Shown here: positions 43,034-51,486 of the stretch, piece by piece
Layout: each line of letters starts with the position of its first letter
Numbering within the stretch: the first letter of the stretch is position 1
From: Paenibacillus aceris
GTDB lineage: Bacteria; Bacillota; Bacilli; Paenibacillales; NBRC-103111
Reading direction: 5' to 3'
NCBI RefSeq assembly: GCF_017874035.1
Contig: NZ_JAGGKV010000015.1
Span: forward strand, 62,001-126,000
DNA: 64,000 bases
Notes under the pieces: model-generated
Databases searched by the model: none
What the model saw: the letters and a program-made list of their open reading frames with translations, nothing else
What the model was told of the DNA's origin: nothing
Program-made: the position numbers and the translations under genes

Positions 43034-44266
43034 TTAATAGAGTCGGGTTTCCATGCCGTAACCTTCAATATTTTGCTTGACTCTCTTCAAGAAGCGTCCG
43101 CACACAAGACCGTCCAATACCCGGTGATCCAAGGAAAGACAGATGTTCATCATATCGCGGACGGCAATCATGTTATCTATAATAATCGGGCGTTTTACGA
43201 TAGCTTCAACACTTAAAATGGCCACTTGCGGAGGATTGATGATTGGGGCTGAAAGAACGGAACCGAAAGAGCCTGTGTTATTAACGGTAAACGTTCCGCC
43301 GGTTATATCCTCTAGCGTTAAACTGCCCTCCTTCGTCTTCTTGACCAATTCATTTACTGCTTTTGCAAGACCGTAAATGCTCTTTTGGTCGGCGTCCTTA
43401 ATGACGGGAACGAATAACGCTCGATCGGTGCCAACGGCAATCGAGATATGAACCGCTTTTTTGACGATAATGTGATCTTCCGCCCATTGTGAATTTAAGG
43501 TGGGAAATTCCTTCAAGGCTTCTACAACCGACTTGATAAAGAATGGCAAATAATTTAGATGGATTCCTTCTTTTTTCTTAAAATCCTCTTTAATCTGTTC
43601 TCGATAACGTACCAGATTGGAGACATCGCATTCAACCATCATCCAGGCGTGGGGGATTTCCTGCTTGCTTTTTAGCATTCGATTGGCAATCGTTTTACGG
43701 ATGGCGGTAACCGGGATCGTCTCGTCTGCTTGATTGAGCGTGGAATTGACGGCATCAACCGAAATGGACGGCTTCGGAATTTCGCGGGCCGTTTCAATCG
43801 GTTGGGACGGCTTAGACGGAGGTTCTACTTTGGGAATGAGGGCTGCTACGCCCTGCCTCTTTCCTTGTAAAATCTCCAAGATGTCCTTCCTGGTGATACG
43901 TCCGTCAACGCCTGATCCTTCCACACAAGAAAGATCGAGGTTGTTTTCTAGCGCCAGTTTAAGCACGACCGGCGAATAGTGTTGGTTCATGGCTGCTTGC
44001 GTTGTTTCAACTGGCGAGATCGCGTGATCTTTCACCGCAATACAGCAAATCAAAGCTCCTACCGCTACCGTTTCGCCTTCTTGAACGACAATTTCGGATA
44101 TCGTACCACTAAAAAATGAAGGAACCTCCGCATTTACTTTATCTGTAATCACTTCGCATACGGGATCATATTTTTTGACTTTATCCCCAATGTTTACGAG
44201 CCACTTGGAGATGGTTCCTTCCGTTACACTTTCCCCTAACTGAGGCATTACGATTTTCTCAGCCAT
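43034..44266 (-). CDS. bkdB: Branched-chain 2-oxoacid dehydrogenase E2 (lipoamide acyltransferase)
   Basis: A 410-residue E2. Lipoyl domain with Lys43 in TDKVNAEV, a linker, a peripheral subunit-binding domain (about 97-135, SPVVLKLALENNLDL..GRITRKDI), a Pro-rich linker, and the catalytic core ending in LSLDHRVLDG with His381. It transfers the branched acyl group from lipoamide to CoA and forms the complex core. Encoded right after E1-beta. No E3 (dihydrolipoamide dehydrogenase) gene is present in this operon, so E3 must be supplied from elsewhere. Confidence 0.94.
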   Translation of the reverse strand: MAEKIVMPQLGESVTEGTISKWLVNIGDKVKKYDPVCEVITDKVNAEVPSFFSGTISEIVVQEGETVAVGALICCIAVKDHAISPVETTQAAMNQHYSPVVLKLALENNLDLSCVEGSGVDGRITRKDILEILQGKRQGVAALIPKVEPPSKPSQPIETAREIPKPSISVDAVNSTLNQADETIPVTAIRKTIANRMLKSKQEIPHAWMMVECDVSNLVRYREQIKEDFKKKEGIHLNYLPFFIKSVVEALKEFPTLNSQWAEDHIIVKKAVHISIAVGTDRALFVPVIKDADQKSIYGLAKAVNELVKKTKEGSLTLEDITGGTFTVNNTGSFGSVLSAPIINPPQVAILSVEAIVKRPIIIDNMIAVRDMMNICLSLDHRVLDGLVCGRFLKRVKQNIEGYGMETRLY

Positions 44267-44284
44267 ATTCTCCTCCCGATCGGA

Positions 44285-45268
44285 TCAAAACTGGGCCAAT
44301 TCTTTCATGGCCTGATATACTTTATCCGGGTTGAGCATGAAGAATTTCTCCATTGACGAACTATACGGCATAGCGGGGACGTCCGGACCGCAAAGGCGTT
44401 TGATCGGAGCATCCATTTCAAAAAGGCATTCCTCTGCGAGCACAGCTGCTACTTCAGCCCCAACGCCTCCCTCTTTGTTGTCTTCATGAATAATTAACAC
44501 CTTCCCGGTTTTACGAGCAGCCTCTACAATAGATTTCTTATCTAGAGGATAAAGGGTACGCAAATCCAGAATGTGAGCGCTGTATCCTTCTTGGGAAAGT
44601 TTTTCTGCCGCTTCCAACGCAAAATGCAAAGTAAGTCCGTAAGAAATAACCGTGAAGTCTTCTCCTTGCCGCTTAATATCCGACTTCCCGATGGAAACAA
44701 TGTAATCCGAGTCTGGCACTTCTCCTTTGATTGATCGATAACATCGCTTATGTTCAAAGAAAAGAACAGGATCTTCATCGCGGATGGCTGCTTTTAGCAG
44801 TCCTTTGGCATCATAAGGAGTGGAAGGTGTGACTACTTTTAAACCAGGAATGTTGCAAAACATGGCTTCGACGCTTTGCGAATGATAGAGGGCACCGTGA
44901 ACTCCTCCTCCATAAGGAGCACGTATGACCAAGGGACAGTTCCAATCTCCGTTCGAGCGGTATCTCATTTTGGCCGCTTCATTCACAATTTGGTTTACGG
45001 CAGGCATCATATACTCGGCAAACTGAATTTCTGCTACAGGCCTCAATCCATAAGCGGCTGCCCCAACCGATACACCTACAATGGCCGCTTCTGATAGTGG
45101 CGTATCGATAACCCGTTGTTCGCCAAACTCCTCATAGAATCCCTGTGTAACCCGAAACACACCCCCACGTACCCCGATGTCTTCTCCTAATACAAATACC
45201 CTTTTATCTCGCTGCATTTCCTCCCGAAGAGCTTGGGTCACTGCATCAAGATAAGAAATCACGGCCAT
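44285..45268 (-). CDS. bkdAB: Branched-chain 2-oxoacid dehydrogenase E1 beta subunit
   Basis: A 327-residue transketolase-like subunit: VFVLGEDIGVRGGVFRVT, DTPLSEAAIVGVSVGAA, AEIQFAEYMMPAVNQIVNEAAKMRYRS, and the C-terminal RLCGPDVPAMPYSS. With E1-alpha it forms the alpha2beta2 TPP enzyme that decarboxylates branched 2-oxoacids (from Leu, Ile, Val) and acylates E2. Ribosome binding site GGGGGAG, 12-nt gap to the E1-alpha stop. The products also prime anteiso/iso fatty acids. Confidence 0.95.
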   Translation of the reverse strand: MAVISYLDAVTQALREEMQRDKRVFVLGEDIGVRGGVFRVTQGFYEEFGEQRVIDTPLSEAAIVGVSVGAAAYGLRPVAEIQFAEYMMPAVNQIVNEAAKMRYRSNGDWNCPLVIRAPYGGGVHGALYHSQSVEAMFCNIPGLKVVTPSTPYDAKGLLKAAIRDEDPVLFFEHKRCYRSIKGEVPDSDYIVSIGKSDIKRQGEDFTVISYGLTLHFALEAAEKLSQEGYSAHILDLRTLYPLDKKSIVEAARKTGKVLIIHEDNKEGGVGAEVAAVLAEECLFEMDAPIKRLCGPDVPAMPYSSSMEKFFMLNPDKVYQAMKELAQF

Positions 45269-45280
45269 TTCTCACTCCCC

Positions 45281-46294
45281 CTATTCTGCATAAACGTGTT
45301 TAAGGGCATCTTCCGGAGCCGAATCCGGAGCAATCTCTGCATATTCCATGGCCTCATTGATTTCCATCAGCATCCGGTCATGGATTTCCTTCTCTTTAGG
45401 TTCATCTAATATCCCCAAATCCTTAAGATAATTGCGGTAGGATACTAGCGGATCCTTCTTTCTGGCTTCTTCCACTTCTTCACGGGTACGGTAGGTTCGA
45501 TCATCGTCGTCGCTTGAATGAGGAACTAAACGATAGACGACCGCCTCGATAAGCGTTGGCCCTTCTCCTCTTTTTGCCCGATCGACCGCCTCTTTCGTGA
45601 CCTTATACACTTCTAAGAGATCATTGCCATCCACACGGATACCAGGAAAACCATAACCTTTTGCTCGATCCGCGATACTTTCGCAAGCCGCCTGCTTCGA
45701 AAAGGGGACAGAGATGGCATACTTATTATTCTCGCAGAAGAAAATGACAGGAAGCTTGTGCACCCCAGCAAAGTTCGCCGCTTCGTGAAACTCCCCTTGA
45801 TTGCTGGCCCCTTCCCCAAAGGCCGTTAACACGACAAGATTTTCCCCCTGCATTCTTCCAGATAAAGCGATTCCAACAGCGTGCGGCACTTGACTCGTTA
45901 CAACACTGGACCCCGACAGTATATTCAGTCTTTTACTTCCATAATGCCCTGGCATTTGGCGTCCGCCACTGTTTGGATCTCCCGCCTTGGCATAAGCGGA
46001 AAGCATCAATTCCACTACCGTCATTCCGAAAACTATGACCATTCCCATGTCCCGATAATACGGACAAAGAAAATCTTTCGTTTGATCCAGCGCATAAGCC
46101 GCTCCAACCTGTGCTGCTTCATGACCTTGGCAAGAAACTAGAAAAGGGATCTTTCCAGCACGATTTAGAAGCCACATCCGTTCATCTACTTTTCGCGCCA
46201 AAACCATATTCTGATACATTTCAAGAACCTGCTGATCCGATAAACCTAGTGCTTGGTGCCGGTTCTTGACTTGACCATTTCCGGTTTTATCCAT
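45281..46294 (-). CDS. bkdAA: Branched-chain 2-oxoacid dehydrogenase E1 alpha subunit
   Basis: A 337-residue TPP-binding subunit. The TPP/Mg motif is FGEGASNQGEFHEAANFAGVHKLPVIFFCENN, and the phosphorylation-loop equivalent YRLVPHSSDDDDRTYR is present. First gene of the operon. The frame begins six codons earlier, but ATG 46294 follows GGAGG with 8-nt spacing. Works with the next gene product. Confidence 0.95.
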   Translation of the reverse strand: MDKTGNGQVKNRHQALGLSDQQVLEMYQNMVLARKVDERMWLLNRAGKIPFLVSCQGHEAAQVGAAYALDQTKDFLCPYYRDMGMVIVFGMTVVELMLSAYAKAGDPNSGGRQMPGHYGSKRLNILSGSSVVTSQVPHAVGIALSGRMQGENLVVLTAFGEGASNQGEFHEAANFAGVHKLPVIFFCENNKYAISVPFSKQAACESIADRAKGYGFPGIRVDGNDLLEVYKVTKEAVDRAKRGEGPTLIEAVVYRLVPHSSDDDDRTYRTREEVEEARKKDPLVSYRNYLKDLGILDEPKEKEIHDRMLMEINEAMEYAEIAPDSAPEDALKHVYAE

Positions 46295-46369
46295 ATCGTA
46301 TCCCTCCAACAATTGTGCCGTTGCATATTCCGGTCTCCTTTATTTTACATACCATCATTCCAATCGAGA

Positions 46370-46398
46370 AATATATATTGTGCATAGAAACTATGCAA
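46370..46398 (-). promoter_or_regulatory. Promoter and palindromic operator of the bkd-yng operon
   Basis: TTGCAT (46398-46393), 17-nt spacer, TATATT (46375-46370); about 70 nt to bkdAA. The perfect 7-3-7 palindrome TGCATAG-AAA-CTATGCA (46381-46397) lies across the -35 and spacer. No -24/-12 sigma-54 promoter as known for B. subtilis bkd is evident. Confidence 0.65.
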
Positions 46399-46428
46399 AA
46401 AAAATATAGCGGCAATGCGGCAAAACCA

Positions 46429-46459
46429 AAAACCCTCACCAATAAATGGTAAGGGTTTT
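46429..46459. repeat. Dispersed AAAACCCT hairpin, copy 2
   Basis: AAAACCCTCACC-AATAAAT-GGTAAGGGTTTT, just upstream of the bkd promoter. The remaining 46460-46715 holds no gene I can support. Confidence 0.75.
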
Positions 46460-46715
46460 GAGCTGAATATTTCATGGAGAAGTAACAGTTGGGCATGAAA
46501 TATAGATCCTAACTGACATATATCACTCATATCAAGAGTATTCGGGTGTGGCCACATTCGTTTATATCTAATGTCACGTCTAAGCTATCTTCAATTGTGT
46601 TTGGCTTCTCATTTTCGACTAACCAAGCAAACATACAATACAACCAACATAATGAGAGCACTCTTGTGCGGCAATTGCTCCCTGTTCGTTGAAGTATTAT
46701 TACCCATTAATCAGC

Positions 46716-46919
46716 TCAAATCAAGGGTTTTGCACAGATATCCCGTTGCCCTACACATTTACTCTTTGTCCGAAAATCTAGAATTTCATCATCCGTCCAA
46801 TTATTTTTCCTCTTGTTATACATAATCCAATTTTCATTACACTCTTTAAAATCGACGAATGATTCCTTATCTAAATTATTGAAGGTAAAACCCTCTGATG
46901 TTACCTCACCGATCCTCAA
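46716..46919 (-). CDS. Hypothetical 67-residue protein or gene fragment
   Basis: Unrecognised charged sequence (FNNLDKESFVDFKECNENWIMYNKRKNNWTDDEI). TTG 46919 with GAGGTG about 8-9 nt upstream. The composition is protein-like, but the short length and poor surroundings leave open that it is the end of a lost gene. Confidence 0.35.
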   Translation of the reverse strand: MRIGEVTSEGFTFNNLDKESFVDFKECNENWIMYNKRKNNWTDDEILDFRTKSKCVGQRDICAKPLI

Positions 46920-47247
46920 AAATATCTCACCTCACTTTTGATTTACTCTATTCTTGAAAGCAACTCAAATGGCTGACGGTTCTTGGACAAGTTTCACTTT
47001 AATATACCAATAAACCCTGTCCCTATTTGATAATTGTCATTTTCCATCTGAGAGTCTATAGTCCATTTCTTCGCAATAAATAAGACATTGATTTTACCCA
47101 AACATGGTACTCAACAACTCGATGTGATCCAAAATAATATGATTCTCTGAAACTTTTTTAGTTATTTCCACACTCAGTGTACTAGGTTGTATTGTCATTC
47201 ATATATTCCTCTTTGACGATTTTATTGAGCAAACGTTCACCACTGGT
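46920..47247. other. Gene-less A/T-rich stretch
   Basis: No frame, hairpin or promoter that I can support. Confidence 0.4.
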
Positions 47248-47649
47248 TCAATGATTATCTGGATTGCCCAAAGTATTAATCTCATTTAAGATTCCAGTAC
47301 GTCTTGAAATAATTAATTCTAATTCCTGATCCATTTTATATAATTCAAGCTCTGTATCAGTAGGTATTCGGACTTTCCTTATCTTCCCATTAGCTTTTAA
47401 TACACTAATCGTTCTACCGTCAATCTTGGCTATTTTACCTTTTACTATTAAAGCGTCTTTCAAAATCAAATCTAGACTAATAAGTATTGCTAACACAGCA
47501 AATATGACAAGTACACTACTAAAAGTAATAATAAATATTTTAGGTCTGTGATCCAAAAAGTTAATTATCAGTTGAATTGCACAGAGTAGACTAGAAATTA
47601 TTGAAAAAAGTAATTGAGATTTTAATGATCGTTCATATTTCTTCATCAT
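47248..47649 (-). CDS. Small two-TM membrane protein
   Basis: A 133-residue protein: two membrane segments (LLFSIISSLLCAIQLIINFL and IFIITFSSVLVIFAVLAILISL) followed by a cytoplasmic beta-rich tail (ALIVKGKIAKIDGRTISVLKANGKIRKVRIP). Family not recognised. GGGAG lies immediately before the two start Met codons. It is 69 bp downstream of another small membrane protein gene on the same strand and probably cotranscribed. Confidence 0.65.
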   Translation of the reverse strand: MMKKYERSLKSQLLFSIISSLLCAIQLIINFLDHRPKIFIITFSSVLVIFAVLAILISLDLILKDALIVKGKIAKIDGRTISVLKANGKIRKVRIPTDTELELYKMDQELELIISRRTGILNEINTLGNPDNH

Positions 47650-47718
47650 CGCTCCCTGGGTCAGTTGAAGTATTGTTTTCCGATAACTTAAAAGCTACGG
47701 CTGAACCTACTAGTGAAA

Positions 47719-47904
47719 TTAACTTATGTTTTCCTTTATTTCTGCAACCTGTTTGTTCAATTCATCTAGTTTGCGATGAAGTTCTTCATCAGTTCCTTTT
47801 CTCAACTCATATGTTTTTAAAAAACGATACAGCAGATATATCAGTGCCCATGGAGATAAGAAAAACAAAAAATTCGCAATTTGTCCGATTATGTATAATG
47901 ACAT
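47719..47904 (-). CDS. Small membrane protein with C-terminal coiled-coil-like tail
   Basis: A 61-residue protein: one hydrophobic segment (IGQIANFLFFLSPWALIYLLYRFL) and a charged helix (ELHRKLDELNKQVAEIKENI) likely to form a coiled coil. ATG 47904 follows GGGAGG with 7-nt spacing, so the frame's earlier start is not used. Probably expressed together with the 47248 gene. Function unknown. Confidence 0.65.
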   Translation of the reverse strand: MSLYIIGQIANFLFFLSPWALIYLLYRFLKTYELRKGTDEELHRKLDELNKQVAEIKENIS

Positions 47905-48035
47905 AAGTATCCCTCCCAATCAAAATTGTACCATATATTGGATAATAAGATTGGAAATTCTATAAATCTATTCGCGCTTTATGAATTTAATCGTTAAGTT
48001 CTCCACTTTCCGACCATCCGTTGATAACAAGATTA

Positions 48036-48066
48036 AAAACCCTTAGCAATAAATGGTAAGGGTTTT
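48036..48066. repeat. Dispersed AAAACCCT hairpin, copy 3
   Basis: AAAACCCTTAGC-AATAAAT-GGTAAGGGTTTT. Arm changes keep pairing (TTA/TAA), loop identical to the other copies. Confidence 0.75.
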
Positions 48067-48109
48067 GTTGCGCTTACATTGAGAAAAGAAGTTTCTAAGG
48101 TCTGTTGGT

Positions 48110-48330
48110 GCACTGGAGACGCGGTTCAAACAACTCCTCGAATTTATTATTTAATGCTTGAGTCTCTTCAACAATCAGATCGGCAAAACGTTATTGTAAT
48201 GGTAAGTAAGTAATGTTTCTAAACGATAAAATCGGATATGCCTCTTTAGAATTATCAATAGATTTACCGTTTACTGTAATTTTATTAAAAACATCTCCAC
48301 ATTTTTTGACGATGTCTTTATTAATTTAGG
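48110..48330 (-). pseudogene. Remnant of a stalk (copper amine oxidase N-terminal-like) domain gene
   Basis: The minus strand encodes ITVNGKSIDNSKEAYPILSF and RNITYLPLQ, then an in-frame TAA, then RFADLIVEETQALNNKFEEL. This is the VxGK...YLPL...RFA pattern of the stalk domain common in Bacillota surface proteins, broken by the stop and lacking a start. No complete gene remains. Confidence 0.5.
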
Positions 48331-48420
48331 GATATAAAAATGTCTTTTAAAGCATATTAAAATCAACATTTCTATTGATTTTGCTGTTTAATCTAGCGTA
48401 TCGGGAGAGGATAGATTGTA

Positions 48421-50181
48421 TTGAATGCAAAAATGGAAACAATTAGTAGTTCAATCAAAAAAGGGCCTATTCTGTTTGTTATGATTTTGGGTGCCTTCTT
48501 GGCCACGTTGAATCAAACGATAATGAGCGTTGCAACACCAGAACTCATGAAAGACTTTGATATCACTGCCGCAACCGCCCAATGGCTGACAACCGGTTAC
48601 ATGTTGGTTAACGGAGTGCTGATCCCCGTTACGGCCTACTTCATGCAGCGTTTCAGCACAAGACAGCTATTTCAGGCTTCGATGATCATCTTCCTTCTGG
48701 GTACTATAGTCGCTGCAATCGCAACGACTTTCCCCATCCTCCTTACTGGTCGAATGATTCAAGCTGCCGGTGCAGGAATCATTATGCCACTCCTCTCAAT
48801 GGTTATTTTAACACTGTTCCCGCCCGATAAAAGAGGAGCTGCAATGGGAATGATGGGACTTGCCATTATTTTTGCTCCTGCCATTGGACCAACACTTGCG
48901 GGTTACATTTTGGAAAACTACAGATGGGAAGCCATGTTTTATGGCATGATTCCACTCGCCGTCATAGTTATCGCATGTGGGTTCATTTTTTTGAAAAATG
49001 TATCCGAACGGATCAACACTCAATTCGATATTCTAAGCGTCATTTTCTCCACCATCGGATTCGGCTCCTTGCTGTATGGGTTTAGCAGAGCAGGAAGCTT
49101 GGGTTGGTCGAGCACTGAGGTTATTCTCACAATCGCTATTGGGATTGTTTCGCTTGCTCTTTTCTCGTGGCGTCAGTTGATTTCTAATTCTCCTTTGCTC
49201 GATTTACGGGCATTCAAGTATAGTATGTTTTCCTTGACGACGTTCATCAGTATCGCTGTAACAATGATTATGTATGCAGATATGATGCTGCTGCCGCTTT
49301 ATTTACAAAATGCACGAGGATATACCGCTTTAGAATCCGGCTTTTTATTGCTTCCAGGTGCTCTTGTGATGGGTTTTCTAATGCCTGTAACCGGTAAGCT
49401 CTTCGATCGTTTTGGTGCAAAATGGTTATCGATCATTGGATTGGTCATTACTATTGTAACAACGCTTGGTTTTATCAACTTAACGGACTCAACTAGTTAC
49501 ACCTATTTGCTGCTCATGTCTACGGCACGTCGAATTGGGATGGCTTTACTATTGATGCCAATTCAAACCGCAGGTTTGAATCAATTGCCAACACGATTGA
49601 ATCCTCATGGTACAGCCATCTCAAATACCATTCGTCAAGTAGCCGGAGCTGTCGGCACTTCTCTGCTTGTAACCGTCATGAGCGATCGAACGAAAACGCA
49701 TATTCAGGATATGATGGCTAATAGTGGAGCAACTAAAGGAGCAACACAAGCTCAAATTATCACAAAAGCAACCATAGAGGGAATTAACGATGCATATCTT
49801 GTTATTGTTGCCATCGGTGTTGTCGGTCTTGTGCTTTCCTTCTTTATCAAACGAGTAGAACAAGGAGTAGAACAAGGTTCTGAAGTAGTTCAATCTCAAC
49901 AAGAAAAGAACTTTGCACCTAAATATAGGCAAACCGAACGAGTTGGGGAAATTGAGCTTGCGGGTCAGCAAAGTGCTGATTATGAATTTCGTAATGCCCT
50001 AAAAGGGTTTTCAAGCAAATCTCAATCCGCGAAAGACGATATGCTTTTTAACGATAAAGAATACAGGAAGGCTCTACAGAGGTTAAATGGGAATGATAAG
50101 GATTTGAATGATGTGGTAGTAATTGACGATAAAGGATATCGAGAAACTCTTAAAAAACTTCATAAAGAATCAGATCTTTAA
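48421..50181 (+). CDS. MFS DHA2 (LmrB/EmrB-like) multidrug exporter with cytoplasmic tail
   Basis: A 586-residue 14-TM-type exporter: [20 protein letters not shown] in helix 1, [15 protein letters not shown] in helix 4 and [14 protein letters not shown] (motif C) in helix 5. After about residue 475 a charged, roughly 110-residue tail (with two similar stretches, [13 protein letters not shown] and [13 protein letters not shown]) extends beyond the usual family end. TTG 48421 is 10 nt after AGAGG. Followed 62 bp later by a flavodoxin-like gene in the same direction. Confidence 0.9.
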   Translation: MNAKMETISSSIKKGPILFVMILGAFLATLNQTIMSVATPELMKDFDITAATAQWLTTGYMLVNGVLIPVTAYFMQRFSTRQLFQASMIIFLLGTIVAAIATTFPILLTGRMIQAAGAGIIMPLLSMVILTLFPPDKRGAAMGMMGLAIIFAPAIGPTLAGYILENYRWEAMFYGMIPLAVIVIACGFIFLKNVSERINTQFDILSVIFSTIGFGSLLYGFSRAGSLGWSSTEVILTIAIGIVSLALFSWRQLISNSPLLDLRAFKYSMFSLTTFISIAVTMIMYADMMLLPLYLQNARGYTALESGFLLLPGALVMGFLMPVTGKLFDRFGAKWLSIIGLVITIVTTLGFINLTDSTSYTYLLLMSTARRIGMALLLMPIQTAGLNQLPTRLNPHGTAISNTIRQVAGAVGTSLLVTVMSDRTKTHIQDMMANSGATKGATQAQIITKATIEGINDAYLVIVAIGVVGLVLSFFIKRVEQGVEQGSEVVQSQQEKNFAPKYRQTERVGEIELAGQQSADYEFRNALKGFSSKSQSAKDDMLFNDKEYRKALQRLNGNDKDLNDVVVIDDKGYRETLKKLHKESDL

Positions 50182-50243
50182 TTTTAATAAGAGACGGGCT
50201 ATTAAGAATAACGGAAAAACTACTACGTGTAGGAGGGTATACG

Positions 50244-50807
50244 ATGAAAATTTATATCGTTTATGATAGTGAGGTTGGTCATACGGAAAAGCTTGCTCGA
50301 TCCATTGCTAAAGGTGCTAAAAGCATAGAAGGAACAGAGGTTTTTATCAATCATGTCAATAATGCAAATATCAGGGATCTTGTACAGATGGATGCTATCA
50401 TCTGGGGATGTCCCGGACACTTTGGCACCATAAGCTCCGGCTTAAAAGCTTGGATTGATAAGCTCGGCTTTTTATGGGCAGAAGGGAATTTAGTTGATAA
50501 AATCGGTTCAGTATTCTGTACAACAGCAACCGTCCATGGTGGCATCGAAGCAACTTTGCTTAACTTGATTACACCGATGTTGCATCAAGGCATGATGGTT
50601 GTCGGATTACCGGCTAATATTCCGGAGAATGCTTTTTACGGCAGCTATTATGGAATAGGAGTTACGTCTCCTGACGAAGATACCGACGATGAGCTCACTC
50701 ATTCACTTTATGAAAAGGGTATCTCACTAGGTGAATCCTTAGGTAAACGCGTGGCTTATATGACCAAAATCTTTTTAACCGGTAAGGAGTATCTTTCCAG
50801 CAATTAA
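50244..50807 (+). CDS. WrbA/flavodoxin-fold NAD(P)H:quinone oxidoreductase-like protein
   Basis: A 187-residue FMN protein. [21 protein letters not shown] is the phosphate-binding loop, [20 protein letters not shown] and [29 protein letters not shown] are the WrbA signatures. It probably makes two-electron quinone reductions. ATG 50244 follows TAGGAGG. Position after the DHA2 pump suggests a joint detoxification unit. Confidence 0.85.
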   Translation: MKIYIVYDSEVGHTEKLARSIAKGAKSIEGTEVFINHVNNANIRDLVQMDAIIWGCPGHFGTISSGLKAWIDKLGFLWAEGNLVDKIGSVFCTTATVHGGIEATLLNLITPMLHQGMMVVGLPANIPENAFYGSYYGIGVTSPDEDTDDELTHSLYEKGISLGESLGKRVAYMTKIFLTGKEYLSSN

Positions 50808-51039
50808 ACTTTTTCACGCCATGGCCTAGAATACCTTTACATAAAAACCTTCCAGTTTTACAATGGGGGGTTGTTTATTATAAATGGTTAAACCCCATGA
50901 CAGTATTCGCCTGTTAAATGTTAAGGTCTGGGGATATACTGCCTATGCATTTTCAACAGGCCCAAATAGATACAGTCAAGCATCCGAATATCACAATTCA
51001 ACATAAGTTGATGTATCAAAATTTGGAGGAGCTTGCCTA

Positions 51040-51291
51040 ATGAGTTACAATCAAAATATACATCAACAACACCTACAGCATCACCAACAACATCCTCATC
51101 AGCTATATCACCATCACCACTTCCATCATGTGATTATTCATCCAGTTCAACATCCACATCAACACCCAATGCCATATCATGGGATGCATCATGGACAATG
51201 GCAAGGTCAACATGGCGGATGGCAAGGAATACCTCATCCAGGTCAACATCAAGGCGGTAATTGGCAAGGAGGACGCGAAGACAATCAATAA
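51040..51291 (+). CDS. Small histidine/glutamine-rich protein
   Basis: An 83-residue protein with 22 His and many Gln, Gly, Pro and Trp (HHHHFHH and repeated GQW/GGW stretches near the end). No signal peptide. Such composition suggests metal (Ni, Zn, Cu) binding or a spore-coat protein; neither can be proved from sequence. ATG 51040 follows GGAGG by 10 nt and a terminator follows the stop, so it is probably a real single gene. Confidence 0.75.
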   Translation: MSYNQNIHQQHLQHHQQHPHQLYHHHHFHHVIIHPVQHPHQHPMPYHGMHHGQWQGQHGGWQGIPHPGQHQGGNWQGGREDNQ

Positions 51292-51300
51292 GATTGAACG

Positions 51301-51331
51301 GAGTCGTACGAATTTGTCGTACGGCTCTTTT
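51301..51331 (+). terminator. Intrinsic terminator of the His-rich protein gene
   Basis: GAGTCGTACGA pairs with TCGTACGGCTC, then T4. Confidence 0.88.
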
Positions 51332-51370
51332 CTACTTTAGATCCTGATGTATTTAGTTAAATAAACAGAA

Positions 51371-51413
51371 GCCGCCCTCAAAGGTCGTTGATCCATAGTC
51401 CTTTGAGGGCGGC
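51371..51413 (-). terminator. Terminator of the minus-strand MFS gene
   Basis: GCCGCCCTCAAAGG pairs perfectly with CCTTTGAGGGCGGC (14 bp), followed on the minus strand by TTCTGTTT. Confidence 0.75.
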
Positions 51414-51486
51414 CTCGTCTTCTAAATTCATCGTCTTTCCCGAATGAAGGCAGATATTTAAAGCCTCACTTGTTTAAGCGCGACCG

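Noticed and set aside
46571-46825. 84-codon plus-strand frame
   Set aside because: No ribosome binding site, low-complexity composition, and it overlaps the more plausible minus-strand frame at 46716.
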